A stretch of DNA of 64,000 nt from Micromonospora sicca. Its GTDB lineage: Bacteria > Actinomycetota > Actinomycetes > Mycobacteriales > Micromonosporaceae. Location of the stretch: positions 1-64,000 of the forward strand of contig NZ_QGKS01000242.1 in NCBI RefSeq assembly GCF_003172935.1. The letters are read 5' to 3'. This document shows positions 1 through 7,931 of the stretch, one piece after another. Within the stretch, counting starts at the first letter, position 1. Each line of letters starts with the position of its first letter. The notes under the pieces are model-generated. The model was not told where the DNA came from. It made no database searches and saw only the letters and a list, made by a program, of their open reading frames with translations. Made by a program: the position numbers and the translations under genes.

Positions 1-1233
1 GTCCTGGGCCGGGGTCAGCAGCCGGCGCAGCGACAGGGCCAGCACCGAGGCGGTCAGACAGCCGCCGACCACGACGATCACCCAGATCCGCCCGTCGGCG
101 GCGCCGATCAACGGGCCGGCGGTCACCGGGCCGATGATCCCGCTGACCCCGAAGATCATCGAACTCATCGCGTTGTACCGGCCGCGCAGTTCGTCGGTGG
201 CGAGCGCGTTGGTCAGCGCGGGCATCACCGGCGACAGCATCGTCTCGCCGAAGCCGAAGATCGCCGCGCAGGCCACCACGCCGAGCGCAGCCACCAGCGC
301 GTTCCCCGTACGGATGACGCCGGCCGCGCCGAGCACCAGCCAGGCGGCCGCGAAGACCGCGCCGACCGCGGCGAGCGCGCCGGTCCGGCTGCGCCCCTCC
401 ATCCGGCGGATCACCAGCAGCTGGGAGAGCACGATCATCACGGTGTTGCCGGCGAGGGCCCAGGCCACCACCCGCGGCGTCACCTCGGCCACCCGGACGG
501 AGTACGCGGTGAAGCCCACCTCGATCTGCGCGTACCCGCAGGTGGTGAGGACCAGGCCGAAGATGACCAGCCGGCGGAACGGCCGGTCCCGCAGCACGGT
601 CAGGTAGCCCCCGGTCGACGGCCGGTCCCCGGCGGTCGGGGCGGCGGCGAGCCGGCGGCCGACGTGCGGCAGGGTCAGCAGGATCAGCCCCGGCATCAGG
701 TAGCTCAGCGCGTCCAGCAGGTAGATGGCCTGGAAGGTGACCGGCCGGGCGGTGTCCACGATCGCGCCGGAGATCAGGCCACCCACCCCGATGCCCAGGT
801 TGAGCAGGGCGAACTGGAGGCCGAAGACCCGCTGTCGCTCGCCGTCGTCGGTCAGCGAGGCGAGGATGGTGGTCTGCCCGGACCAGAGCGCCGAGCCGCC
901 CACCGCGATCAGCGTGGCGACCGCGAACGCCGACGCGGTCGAGTCGACCAGGGCGAGCGAGCCGGTGCCCACGGCCTCCACCACCAGGCAGGGCAGCACC
1001 ACCCGGCGGGCCCCGAACCGGTCGATCAGCGTGCCGCCCACCGGCGACAGGGCCAGGGTCACCGCGCCGAACCAGCCGATCACCAGACCGGCCCGGGTGT
1101 CGGTCAGCCCGCGCACGTCCGTGAGGTAGATGAACAGGAACGGCAGGGTCAGGCCGCGCCCGATGGCCGAGAGCAGGGTGCCGAGCAGGATCCGGCGGGC
1201 TTCCGGGCGGGCGGGCAGGGCGCGGCGCAGCAT
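1..1233 (-). CDS. MFS transporter (C-terminus beyond left edge)
   Basis: Major facilitator superfamily permease of the inner membrane, read by translating the minus strand; 411 codons are visible and the C-terminal end lies outside the window. The N-terminus (MLRRALPARPEARRILLGT) runs into hydrophobic segments, followed by a loop with the MFS signature GGTLIDRFGARR between helices 2 and 3 and a long basic central loop near residue 200. The second half again alternates hydrophobic helices with short charged loops, consistent with about 12 TM segments. Substrate cannot be told; drug or small-molecule efflux is the usual guess for this type. The ATG at 1233 is preceded by GAGAAT six bases upstream, so the mRNA may be leaderless. 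Divergent from the gene at 1344. Confidence 0.85.
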   Translation of the reverse strand, partial: MLRRALPARPEARRILLGTLLSAIGRGLTLPFLFIYLTDVRGLTDTRAGLVIGWFGAVTLALSPVGGTLIDRFGARRVVLPCLVVEAVGTGSLALVDSTASAFAVATLIAVGGSALWSGQTTILASLTDDGERQRVFGLQFALLNLGIGVGGLISGAIVDTARPVTFQAIYLLDALSYLMPGLILLTLPHVGRRLAAAPTAGDRPSTGGYLTVLRDRPFRRLVIFGLVLTTCGYAQIEVGFTAYSVRVAEVTPRVVAWALAGNTVMIVLSQLLVIRRMEGRSRTGALAAVGAVFAAAWLVLGAAGVIRTGNALVAALGVVACAAIFGFGETMLSPVMPALTNALATDELRGRYNAMSSMIFGVSGIIGPVTAGPLIGAADGRIWVIVVVGGCLTASVLALSLRRLLTPAQD

Positions 1234-1343
1234 GGCTGGATTCTCTGCGGTGGGTACGACGCCCCGCGAGTCGTTTACCGGCGGCCAGGCGTACCGGCGG
1301 GCCGCCAGGTGAGCAAGCACACGCGGTCTGGGATGCTGGGCCG

Positions 1344-1817
1344 GTGACCGGCACCTGGCGACACCTGCCCGCTCCGGCCCGCGAGATCGCGGTGGCCGCC
1401 ACCGACGCGGTCGCCGCCGCCCAGTCCCGGGACGCCGGGGCGTATGAGCCGGCGGTCGACCGGCTCACCGGCGTCGACCGGGCCGGTCTGGTGCTCGGCG
1501 GGGTGGTCCGGCTGCTGCTGGAGGAGACCCACCCGGACGGGCTGGACGGCGACGACGTACGACAGGTGCTGGAACGCTGCGTCCGGGACGTGGCGGCGTG
1601 GCGGCCCGACGTGGACCCGCACGTGCTGCTGGTCCTGCTGGCCGGCGCCCTCGGCGTGTACGACCCGGGCGAGGACGACGCCCCGCCGGACCCGGCGGCG
1701 ATCGCCCGGCACGCCCCGCTGCTCGTCGCCGACCTGCTGGCGGTCACCGGCCGGCCGCTGGCCGGCTACCTGACCGCCGCCTTCGCCGAGGTGGCCCGCA
1801 CCGAGCTGCACGACTGA
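1344..1817 (+). CDS. Hypothetical protein, 157 aa
   Basis: I do not recognise a named family. The protein is acidic and mostly helical in appearance, without signal peptide or membrane segment. It contains regularly spaced Leu/Val/Ala stretches (residues 45-60 and 93-105) and an Asp/Pro-rich loop (PGEDDAPPDPAA) before a helical C-terminus ending EVARTELHD. Coding status is supported by strong G/C third-position bias over the whole frame, unlike the overlapping minus frame. GTG start, with GATGCT six bases upstream as a weak leaderless-type -10 box. It lies alone between the divergent MFS gene and the convergent methyltransferase. Confidence 0.65.
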   Translation: MTGTWRHLPAPAREIAVAATDAVAAAQSRDAGAYEPAVDRLTGVDRAGLVLGGVVRLLLEETHPDGLDGDDVRQVLERCVRDVAAWRPDVDPHVLLVLLAGALGVYDPGEDDAPPDPAAIARHAPLLVADLLAVTGRPLAGYLTAAFAEVARTELHD

Positions 1818-1848
1818 GCCGGCGCGACGGCGAAGGGGCGGGCGGGCG

Positions 1849-2661
1849 TCACGCCCGGGTCGCCACCACCTCCAGGTACTCCGCCGGGATGCGGACCGTG
1901 CCGTCGGTGGAGCGGTCGTACCGCCGGGCCAGCTCGACCAGGTCGGCGTGCAACGCCGGCCGCCGCGGCTCGTCGAGCGCCTCGAACGCCTTCAGCGTCG
2001 GCCCGTAGTTGACCCAGAAGAAGTCGGCGAACTCCTCCGGCGCGGTGAAGCGGAAGACGAAGGTCCGCCGGGTGGCCCGCAGGTCACGCAGCGCCGCCCC
2101 GAACAGCTCGGCCAGCCGCTCCTCGCGGCCCCACTCGACCGGCCCGCGCAGCCCTGCGGGCGGCGGTACGTGCCGGCTGACCGTGCGGAACAGGTCGCCG
2201 ATGAAGCCCTCCGGCGTCCAGGCGGCCAGCGCGACCGTGCCGCCGGGCCGGCAGACCCGGACCAGCTCGGCGGCCGCGCGTTCCTGGTCCGGCGCGAACA
2301 TCACCCCGACGCAGGAGAGCACCGCGTCGAACGAGGCGTCCGGGTAGGCCAGCCGCTCGGCGTCACCGGTCACGAACGTCACCGGCAGCCGCTCCGCCAC
2401 CGCCCGCGCGTGCGCGCGTTCCAGCAGCTCCGGTACGTAGTCGACGCCGGTCACCCGGCAGCCGCAGCGGGCCGCCGCGATCGCCGCGTTGCCGGTGCCG
2501 GTCGCCACGTCCAGCACGGTTGCCCCGGCGGCGAGGTCGGCCGCCTCGACGAGCAGCTCGGAGACGAGGTGGATGCGGGCGGCGACGGCGCCGTAGTCGC
2601 CGCTGGCCCAGGTCTGCTGTTGCCGCGCCTTGACGGCGGCCAGGTCGATCGTGCTGGTCAT
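1849..2661 (-). CDS. Class I SAM-dependent methyltransferase
   Basis: Cytosolic methyltransferase of the Methyltransf_11/UbiE-like type, 270 aa. SAM-binding motif I is VLDVATGTGNAAIAAA near residue 47, followed by the acidic post-I residue (VTGVDYVPELLERA), the motif II region (GDAERLAYPDASFDAVLSCVGVMF) and motif III-like LVRVCRPGGTVALAAW. The C-terminal part (PEEFADFFWVNYGPTLKAFEAL) is typical of small-molecule methyltransferases whose substrate cannot be inferred. I chose the ATG at 2661 because it has GAAGGG about seven bases upstream and starts at MTSTIDLAAVKARQQQTW, the usual beginning of this family; the longer frame adds low-complexity residues. It sits just downstream of the LuxR-type regulator at 2731 on the same strand (69 bp apart), which may control it. 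Confidence 0.88.
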   Translation of the reverse strand: MTSTIDLAAVKARQQQTWASGDYGAVAARIHLVSELLVEAADLAAGATVLDVATGTGNAAIAAARCGCRVTGVDYVPELLERAHARAVAERLPVTFVTGDAERLAYPDASFDAVLSCVGVMFAPDQERAAAELVRVCRPGGTVALAAWTPEGFIGDLFRTVSRHVPPPAGLRGPVEWGREERLAELFGAALRDLRATRRTFVFRFTAPEEFADFFWVNYGPTLKAFEALDEPRRPALHADLVELARRYDRSTDGTVRIPAEYLEVVATRA

Positions 2662-2730
2662 GGCAGTGCCCTTCGGTCGGTTGCCGGTGACGCTAGGGCT
2701 GCCGCGGCGGCCGGACATGGGGAGAACCAC

Positions 2731-5340
2731 CTATGTTGGCGGCACCAGGCCCCGCCGGCGCGCGACCGCGGCGGCCTGCCCCCGGTTGGGCACGGCCAGC
2801 TTGCCGAGGACCGCGGAGACGTGGTGCCCGACCGTGCGCGCCGACAGCGACAGCCGTGCGGCGATCTCGGCGTCGCTCAGCCCGTCGACGACAAGCGCCA
2901 GCACCTCCAGCTGCCGGGCGGTCAGCCCGGGCGGGTTGGCCGCCGTCGCCGGTCGCGGGCCGCGCGGCACCCGGGCCAGGCCGCGCCCGCGCAGCTCGGC
3001 CCGCAGCCGCCGGGCCGTCCGGACCGCGCCCAGGGCGTCCAGAATCCGCAGCGCCTCGCCCGCCGCCTCGGCGTCTCCGCAGGCCAGGGCCTCCGCCCGG
3101 CGGTACGGGCAGTCGAGGCGCCGCCACTCGTCGGCCGCGCCGGCCCAGTCGCCGTCGAGCAGCCGCCGGTACGGCGACGCAGCCACCTCCGGCGCCGACA
3201 TCAGCTCCCCGGCCCGCCACCGCCAGTACGCCAGCTCCCCGGTGGACCACGGCTCTCCCACCGCGACGGCCAGCTCATAGCCGCGCCGGGCCTCGGCGGC
3301 GGCCCGCTCCGGCTCGCCGTCGAGCCAGTGGTGCTCGGCGAGGGCCGCCGCCGCGGCGCCGACGAACTGGAGCTCTCCCGTGCCGTATGCCCACCCGGCC
3401 ACCCGGGTCAGCCCGTCCGTCGCCGCCGGATCGCCGTACCGGGAGCGGAGCAGGCCGCGGACGAGCAGCGCCGGCACCAGGCTGCCGCCGGGTTGCCCGG
3501 AGCCGGCGAGGGCGCTCTCGGCGTCGGCCAGCGCGCCCGTCCAGTCGCCCCGCAGCAGCCGCAGCCGGGCCCGGTAGCCCAACAGGTGGCGGGCGTACCC
3601 GTCGAGGTCCCGCCCGGTGGTGAACTCCAGCGCGCGGGCCAGTCGGGCACCGGCCGCGTCGAGGTCGTACCGCTCGACGGACATGGCGGCCAGGTTGACC
3701 AGGGCCCGCGCGGCGTGGTCGTCGAGCCCGTCGAGCGCGGCCCGGACGTGCGCCCGCTCCAGCAGCTCGACGCCGTCCGGGTCGCCGCGCTGCAGCCGCG
3801 CCGACCCGACGTTGACCAGCGCGTGCGCCTCGGTGTCCCGATCCCCGATGCGGCCCGCCAGCGCGAGCGCCCGGCCGCCCCAGTCGATCGCCTCGTCGTC
3901 CCGGTTGGCCAGCATCAGCAGCTGCGCCATCCCGCTGTACGCCATGGCCAGCTCCCGGCCGGGCGGCGCCGACTCCAGCACCTCGACCGCCCGGGTGGCC
4001 GCCGCGCGGGCGGCCATACTGTCCCCGGTCCACCAGCAGAGCCGGGACAGCCAACGCAGGTTCTCCCCGATCGGGACGGCAGCGCCGTCGGCCTCCCGCA
4101 GCGCGAGCGCCTCCCGTCGGGCGGCGAGGGCCTCCGTGCCCAGCCCGGCGAGGTAGGCGGCGGACGAGTACCCCTCCAGCAGCTCCGCCCGGCGCGCCGC
4201 CGGCAGCCCGGCCGCGCGCGGCAGGGCCACCGCGTAGTGGGCGACGGCCTGCCGGTGCGCGCCGACCGCCGCGGCCCGGCGCGCGGCCAGCGGCGCCCAC
4301 CGGAGCACGGCCGGCGCGTCGTGGGCGTGGTGCGCGTGGTGCACCAGCCGGGCGACGTCCACGTCGGACCGGCCGGCGAGCCGGGCCAGCACCGCCGCGT
4401 GCAGGGTCGAGCGGCGTACCGGGGAGAGGCCGTCCCGGACCGCCCGGCGGAGCAGTTCGTGGCGGAACCGCACGCCGTCCTCCGCCGGCACCAGCAGCCC
4501 GCCGGCCAGGCACTCCTCGACGGCCGCCGCCGGCTCCCCGGCAAGCAGGTGCGACTCGGCCCGGGACGGCACCACCGACACCAGCCGGGCCACCTCCCGC
4601 GCGGCCGGGCTGAGCGCGGCGAGCCGGGCGGCCACCAGGTCGCGTACGGTCGGCGGGACACCCGGTTCGGCGGCGGCCAGCACCTCGGTGACCAGCAGCG
4701 GGTTGCCCCCGGTGGCCTGGTAGAGGCCGGCGGGGGAGCGCCCGGCGCGGCGGGCCAGCTCCTCGACGGCGGCGGTGGAGAGCGGCGGCAGCGGCAGCCG
4801 GCGCACCAGCGCGCGGGGCAGCCCGGCGAGCACCGCGTGCAGGGGGTGCTCCGGACCCACCTCGTCGTCGCGATAGGTGAGCACCAGCAGGGCGCGGCAG
4901 CCGGCCAGCCGACGGCCGAGGAAGGCGGTCAGGTCGAGGGTGGCCTCGTCCGCCCAGTGCGCGTCCTCGATCACCAGCACCGGTCGGCGGCGTTGCCGAG
5001 GTCCGGCCAGCTCGTCGAGGAGGGCGTCGAAGAGCACGCCTCGGCGTTCACCCTCCCGCCCGCCACCGGCCCGGCTGTCGGCGAGCCGCTCGGCCAGCGC
5101 GCCGCCGATCTGCCGGCCGATGTCGTGCAGCGGGCCGAGGGCGCGCGGGGTGAGCAGGGGGTCGCAGCCGCCCTGGAGCACTCGGGCCCGAACTCCGACC
5201 GCCGCCGTGAACGCACTCACCAGGGCGGACTTGCCGGCGCCCGCCTCGCCGGCGACGAGCGCGATGCGGCCACCGGCGGCACTGGCCGTCAGCAGCTCGT
5301 CCAGCGCGTCGAGTGGGCCGGCCCGCTCCAGCAGCTCCAT
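2731..5340 (-). CDS. LuxR-family (LAL-type) ATP-binding transcriptional regulator
   Basis: Large STAND-type regulator of 869 aa. The N-terminus has an AAA/NACHT-like NTPase with Walker A GEAGAGKSALV (about residues 31-41) and Walker B-like PVLVIEDAHWADEATLDL. A long helical/TPR-like middle (roughly 330-780) is rich in Ala/Leu/Arg repeats. The C-terminal LuxR HTH (about 805-865) is recognised by LTARQLEVLALVVDGLSDAEIA and LSLSARTVGHHVSAVLGKL. LAL proteins are ATP-dependent activators of pathway genes, often secondary metabolism or sugar use; the inducer here is unknown. ATG start at 5340. The closest downstream gene on the same strand is the methyltransferase, a plausible target. Confidence 0.92.
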   Translation of the reverse strand: MELLERAGPLDALDELLTASAAGGRIALVAGEAGAGKSALVSAFTAAVGVRARVLQGGCDPLLTPRALGPLHDIGRQIGGALAERLADSRAGGGREGERRGVLFDALLDELAGPRQRRRPVLVIEDAHWADEATLDLTAFLGRRLAGCRALLVLTYRDDEVGPEHPLHAVLAGLPRALVRRLPLPPLSTAAVEELARRAGRSPAGLYQATGGNPLLVTEVLAAAEPGVPPTVRDLVAARLAALSPAAREVARLVSVVPSRAESHLLAGEPAAAVEECLAGGLLVPAEDGVRFRHELLRRAVRDGLSPVRRSTLHAAVLARLAGRSDVDVARLVHHAHHAHDAPAVLRWAPLAARRAAAVGAHRQAVAHYAVALPRAAGLPAARRAELLEGYSSAAYLAGLGTEALAARREALALREADGAAVPIGENLRWLSRLCWWTGDSMAARAAATRAVEVLESAPPGRELAMAYSGMAQLLMLANRDDEAIDWGGRALALAGRIGDRDTEAHALVNVGSARLQRGDPDGVELLERAHVRAALDGLDDHAARALVNLAAMSVERYDLDAAGARLARALEFTTGRDLDGYARHLLGYRARLRLLRGDWTGALADAESALAGSGQPGGSLVPALLVRGLLRSRYGDPAATDGLTRVAGWAYGTGELQFVGAAAAALAEHHWLDGEPERAAAEARRGYELAVAVGEPWSTGELAYWRWRAGELMSAPEVAASPYRRLLDGDWAGAADEWRRLDCPYRRAEALACGDAEAAGEALRILDALGAVRTARRLRAELRGRGLARVPRGPRPATAANPPGLTARQLEVLALVVDGLSDAEIAARLSLSARTVGHHVSAVLGKLAVPNRGQAAAVARRRGLVPPT

Positions 5341-5418
5341 TGCCGCCGATGCTAGTCACGGCGGGCGGCGGGCGAGCCGTCCTGACGTCGAGCCGACTGG
5401 TGGGCCGCGACAGCTCGC

Positions 5419-6051
5419 TCACTTGGGCGGTTCCGCGCCGCTCTGCTCGCTCACCATGTACTCCGCGTACCAGTCGGGCCAGTTCGCGTCCGTCTTGCCG
5501 GTGCGCTTCTCGTGCTCGCCGTGTGCGGCCGCCGCCCGCCGAAGCGCGCCCGCCAGGTCGCTTGCCGAGCCGAACGAGGTCGCAGCAGCCTCGATGCGCC
5601 CGGGAAGCCGGGTCGTGATCTCCTGAAGCAGCCAGTTGTTGCCGTCGGGGTCGCTGAACGAGGCGCGCGAGAAGTAGCTGCGACGCTCGGGATCCAGACC
5701 GCTCACCGGCCCGTCCGGGCCGATGTGGAAAATGTCGCTCACCTCGACACCGGCGGCGACCAGCGCGTTCCGGGCCGCCTCGATGTCGGACACGATCAGG
5801 TACTCCTTGGCCGAACCAGGCGTGGCCGACGTGAGGTTCGGTCCGAACTGGACCGAGCACTCGGAGCCGTGCGGCGTGAACTGGATCACACCCGGCGGCG
5901 TCTGGTCGAGCCGCCACCCGAGGCGCCCGTAGAACTCCTTCGCGCGGTCGACATCCGAGACGGGGATGACGACCACCTCGAGCTTCATGTCGACCTTCTT
6001 GATGCTCGTCGTCCCGCTCGCGTCGCTGCTCCGGACGTCCGTCGTGCTCAT
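5419..6051 (-). CDS. VOC (glyoxalase/bleomycin-resistance fold) family protein
   Basis: 210-aa protein with one vicinal-oxygen-chelate domain: KLEVVVIPVSDVDRAKEFYG opens the first beta-alpha unit, and SYFSRASFSDPDGNNWLLQEI is the classic end of the second. A C-terminal tail (about residues 140-210) is helical and ends in PDWYAEYMVSEQSGAEPPK, a segment seen in a subgroup of VOC proteins of unknown function. Metal ligands cannot be assigned safely. ATG at 6051 has GGGGAGG five bases upstream, a strong ribosome site; MKLEVV would be a shorter alternative. Codon use is slightly less GC-biased than its neighbours. No partner gene; 78 bp separate it from the LuxR-type gene downstream. Confidence 0.88.
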   Translation of the reverse strand: MSTTDVRSSDASGTTSIKKVDMKLEVVVIPVSDVDRAKEFYGRLGWRLDQTPPGVIQFTPHGSECSVQFGPNLTSATPGSAKEYLIVSDIEAARNALVAAGVEVSDIFHIGPDGPVSGLDPERRSYFSRASFSDPDGNNWLLQEITTRLPGRIEAAATSFGSASDLAGALRRAAAAHGEHEKRTGKTDANWPDWYAEYMVSEQSGAEPPK

Positions 6052-6277
6052 CGCGGCCTCCCCGGGCTGAGTCAGGGCGTCATCGTCTCGGTTACGAACG
6101 TACTGCCTCCGTACCTGCGGGGTGCCTCGATCTCGGCATCGCCTCCGCCGCCGGCTGGGACGCCCGCCGAGAGCGTCGTCCGGCTGCACCTGATCCCGGC
6201 ACTCAGCACCAAACGCCTCGACACCCGGCAGCTGCCTGCTCAGTGCCTTCTAGAGAGCAGTGATCCCCAGAAACGAA

Positions 6278-6305
6278 TCAAGGCCCCTCCACGGAGGGGC
6301 CTTGA
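6278..6305 (-). terminator. Hairpin terminator after tRNA-Pro
   Basis: Perfect 12-bp stem (TCAAGGCCCCTC / GAGGGGCCTTGA) with a CACG loop, 15 bp beyond the 3' end of the tRNA-Pro gene. No long T run follows, as usual for high-GC actinobacteria. Because the stem is symmetric it could also act on the other strand. Confidence 0.75.
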
Positions 6306-6319
6306 CCTGCTGTTACCTC

Positions 6320-6396
<77 letters not shown>

Positions 6397-6480
6397 AGGC
6401 GTGCCGACAAATAGTAGCCCACCCGGACCGATGGTCAAACTCGGTACCCCCGCGCCGGGTCCGGGGCGTCCCGGACCCGC

Positions 6481-7374
6481 TCAGCGGGGGATCAGGGTGA
6501 GGATGCTCGCCTCCGGCGGGCAGGCGAAGCGCACCGGCGCGGTCGGGTGCGTGCCGAGCCCGGCGGAGACGTGCAGCCAGGAGTCCGAGCCGGGCCAGCG
6601 GTGCAGGCCGCGGGCCATCGAGCGGGGCAGCCCGCAGTTGGTCACCAGCGCGCCGTAGCCCGGCACGCAGACCTGGCCGCCGTGGGTGTGCCCGGCGAGC
6701 AGCAGCCCGAAGCCGTCCGCGGCCATCTGGTCGAGGACGGCCGGCTCGGGGGAGTGGGCCAGGGCGAGGGCGAGTTCGGCCGAGGCGGACACCGGGCCGG
6801 CCACCGCGGCGTAGTCGTCCCGCTCGATGTGCGGATCGTCGACGCCGACCAGTTCGACCTCCCGGCCACCGGCCTTCACCGTGGTCCGGGTGTTGTTCAG
6901 GTCGACCCAGCCGGCGCCGGTGAAGACGTCCCGGAGTTCCTCGTACGGCAGCGCCACGCCCTCGGTGTACTCCCGGTCGGGCAGGAAGTAGGTGAACGGG
7001 TTCTTCCAGACCGGCCCGGTGTAGTCGTTCGAGCCGAAGACGAACGCGCCCGGGAAGTCGAGCAGCGGTTGCAGGGCCCGCAGCACGCCGGGAACGGCGT
7101 CGGGGTGGGCCATGTTGTCGCCGGTCACCACGACCAGGTCGGGGTCGAGGGCGGCCAGCGAGGCCACCCAGTCCTGCTTGCGCCGCTGGCCGGGCGTCAT
7201 GTGCAGGTCCGACAGGTGCAGCACGCGCAGCGGCTCGGCGTCGGCCGGGAGCACCGGCACGTCGTACCGGCGGAGGGTGAACATGTTGCGTTCGACGAGC
7301 GACGCGTACGCCAGGGTGGCCGTGCCCGCGGCGAAGGTCCCGGCGGCGAGCCGGAATAGTGTGCGCTTTCGCAT
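6481..7374 (-). CDS. Metallophosphoesterase, Rv3683/YkuE-like
   Basis: 297-aa calcineurin-like phosphoesterase. The N-terminus ([23 protein letters not shown]) is a Tat/Sec-like or membrane-anchoring segment, so the catalytic part probably faces outside. Metal-binding motifs in order: LHLSDLHM (DxH), VVVTGDN (GDxx), FGSNDY (GND variant: SND), and [12 protein letters not shown] (GHTH). YkuE-type enzymes act on cell-surface or lipid phosphates, but the substrate here is not known. It is the homologue of the gene next to ponA2 in mycobacteria and keeps that place here. The ATG at 7374 is preceded by TACCCT with seven bases between, so translation is probably leaderless; it is divergent from yqeY with only 25 bp between the starts. 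Confidence 0.9.
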   Translation of the reverse strand: MRKRTLFRLAAGTFAAGTATLAYASLVERNMFTLRRYDVPVLPADAEPLRVLHLSDLHMTPGQRRKQDWVASLAALDPDLVVVTGDNMAHPDAVPGVLRALQPLLDFPGAFVFGSNDYTGPVWKNPFTYFLPDREYTEGVALPYEELRDVFTGAGWVDLNNTRTTVKAGGREVELVGVDDPHIERDDYAAVAGPVSASAELALALAHSPEPAVLDQMAADGFGLLLAGHTHGGQVCVPGYGALVTNCGLPRSMARGLHRWPGSDSWLHVSAGLGTHPTAPVRFACPPEASILTLIPR

Positions 7375-7381
7375 GGCGTTC

Positions 7382-7391
7382 AGGGTAGTTT
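7382..7391. promoter_or_regulatory. Overlapping divergent -10 boxes for two leaderless genes
   Basis: The 25-bp spacer between the phosphoesterase (start 7374, minus) and yqeY (start 7400, plus) holds TACCCT on the minus strand (7387-7382, seven bases before its ATG) and TAGTTT on the plus strand (7386-7391, eight bases before its ATG). The two hexamers share the TA pair at 7386-7387. There is no room for 5' UTRs or Shine-Dalgarno sequences, so both mRNAs should start at or next to their start codons. RNA polymerase could occupy only one direction at a time. Confidence 0.6.
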
Positions 7392-7399
7392 GACCGTCC

Positions 7400-7855
7400 A
7401 TGAGCACGCTGAAGGACCGCCTCACCGTAGACATGCGCGCCGCACTCAAGGCGCGCGACGAGCTGACCACCTCCACGCTGCGGATGGCCCTCGCGGCCGT
7501 CGGCAACGCCGAGGTCGCCGGCAAGGCCAAGCGCGAGCTCACCGACGACGAGGTGCTCGCGGTGCTGACCAAGGAGGCGAAGAAGCGGCGCGAGGCCGCC
7601 ACCGCCTTCGCCGACGCCGGGCGCGCCGAGCAGGCCACCAAGGAGACCGCCGAGGGTGAGGTGCTGGAGCGCTACCTGCCGAAGCAGCTCTCCGACGAGG
7701 AGCTGGCCGAGCTGGTCGCGGGGGCGCTCGCCGCGGGCGGCTTCACCGGCAAGGCCCAGATGGGCCCGGCCATGAAGGCGGCCCAGACCGCGGTGGCCGG
7801 CCAGGCCGAGGGCGGCCGGGTCGCCGCCGAGGTACGCCGGCAGCTCGGCCTCTGA
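7400..7855 (+). CDS. yqeY: GatB/YqeY domain protein
   Basis: 151-aa cytosolic protein of the YqeY family, which resembles the C-terminal helical domain of the amidotransferase subunit GatB. The signature appears as STLKDRLTVDMRAALKARDE at the start, LTDDEVLAVLTKEAKKRREA in the middle and EGEVLERYLPKQLSDEEL toward the end; the closing MGPAMKAAQTAVAGQAEGG also fits. Length matches the family. The role is not settled; tRNA-related function is suggested by the GatB relation. ATG at 7400 with TAGTTT eight bases upstream and no ribosome site, so probably leaderless. A two-way hairpin at 7886-7919 separates it from the converging ponA2-like gene. Confidence 0.92.
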   Translation: MSTLKDRLTVDMRAALKARDELTTSTLRMALAAVGNAEVAGKAKRELTDDEVLAVLTKEAKKRREAATAFADAGRAEQATKETAEGEVLERYLPKQLSDEELAELVAGALAAGGFTGKAQMGPAMKAAQTAVAGQAEGGRVAAEVRRQLGL

Positions 7856-7885
7856 CCGACTCGGCTGCCGCCGCACGTACGCGAA

Positions 7886-7919
7886 ACGGGCGGGCACCCC
7901 CTGGTGGGGTGCCGCCCGT
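7886..7919. terminator. Bidirectional hairpin between yqeY and the PBP gene
   Basis: ACGGGCGGGCACCCC pairs with GGGGTGCCGCCCGT (one G bulge) around a CTGGT loop. It lies in the 76-bp gap between two convergent stop codons, so it probably terminates both transcripts. Confidence 0.7.
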
Positions 7920-7931
7920 CCGTGCCACGGG

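Noticed and set aside
1948..5355. 1135-codon plus-strand frame opposite the methyltransferase and LuxR-type gene
   Set aside because: No recognisable domain, biased to Arg/Gln/Pro/Gly; the minus strand holds two genuine families over the same bases.
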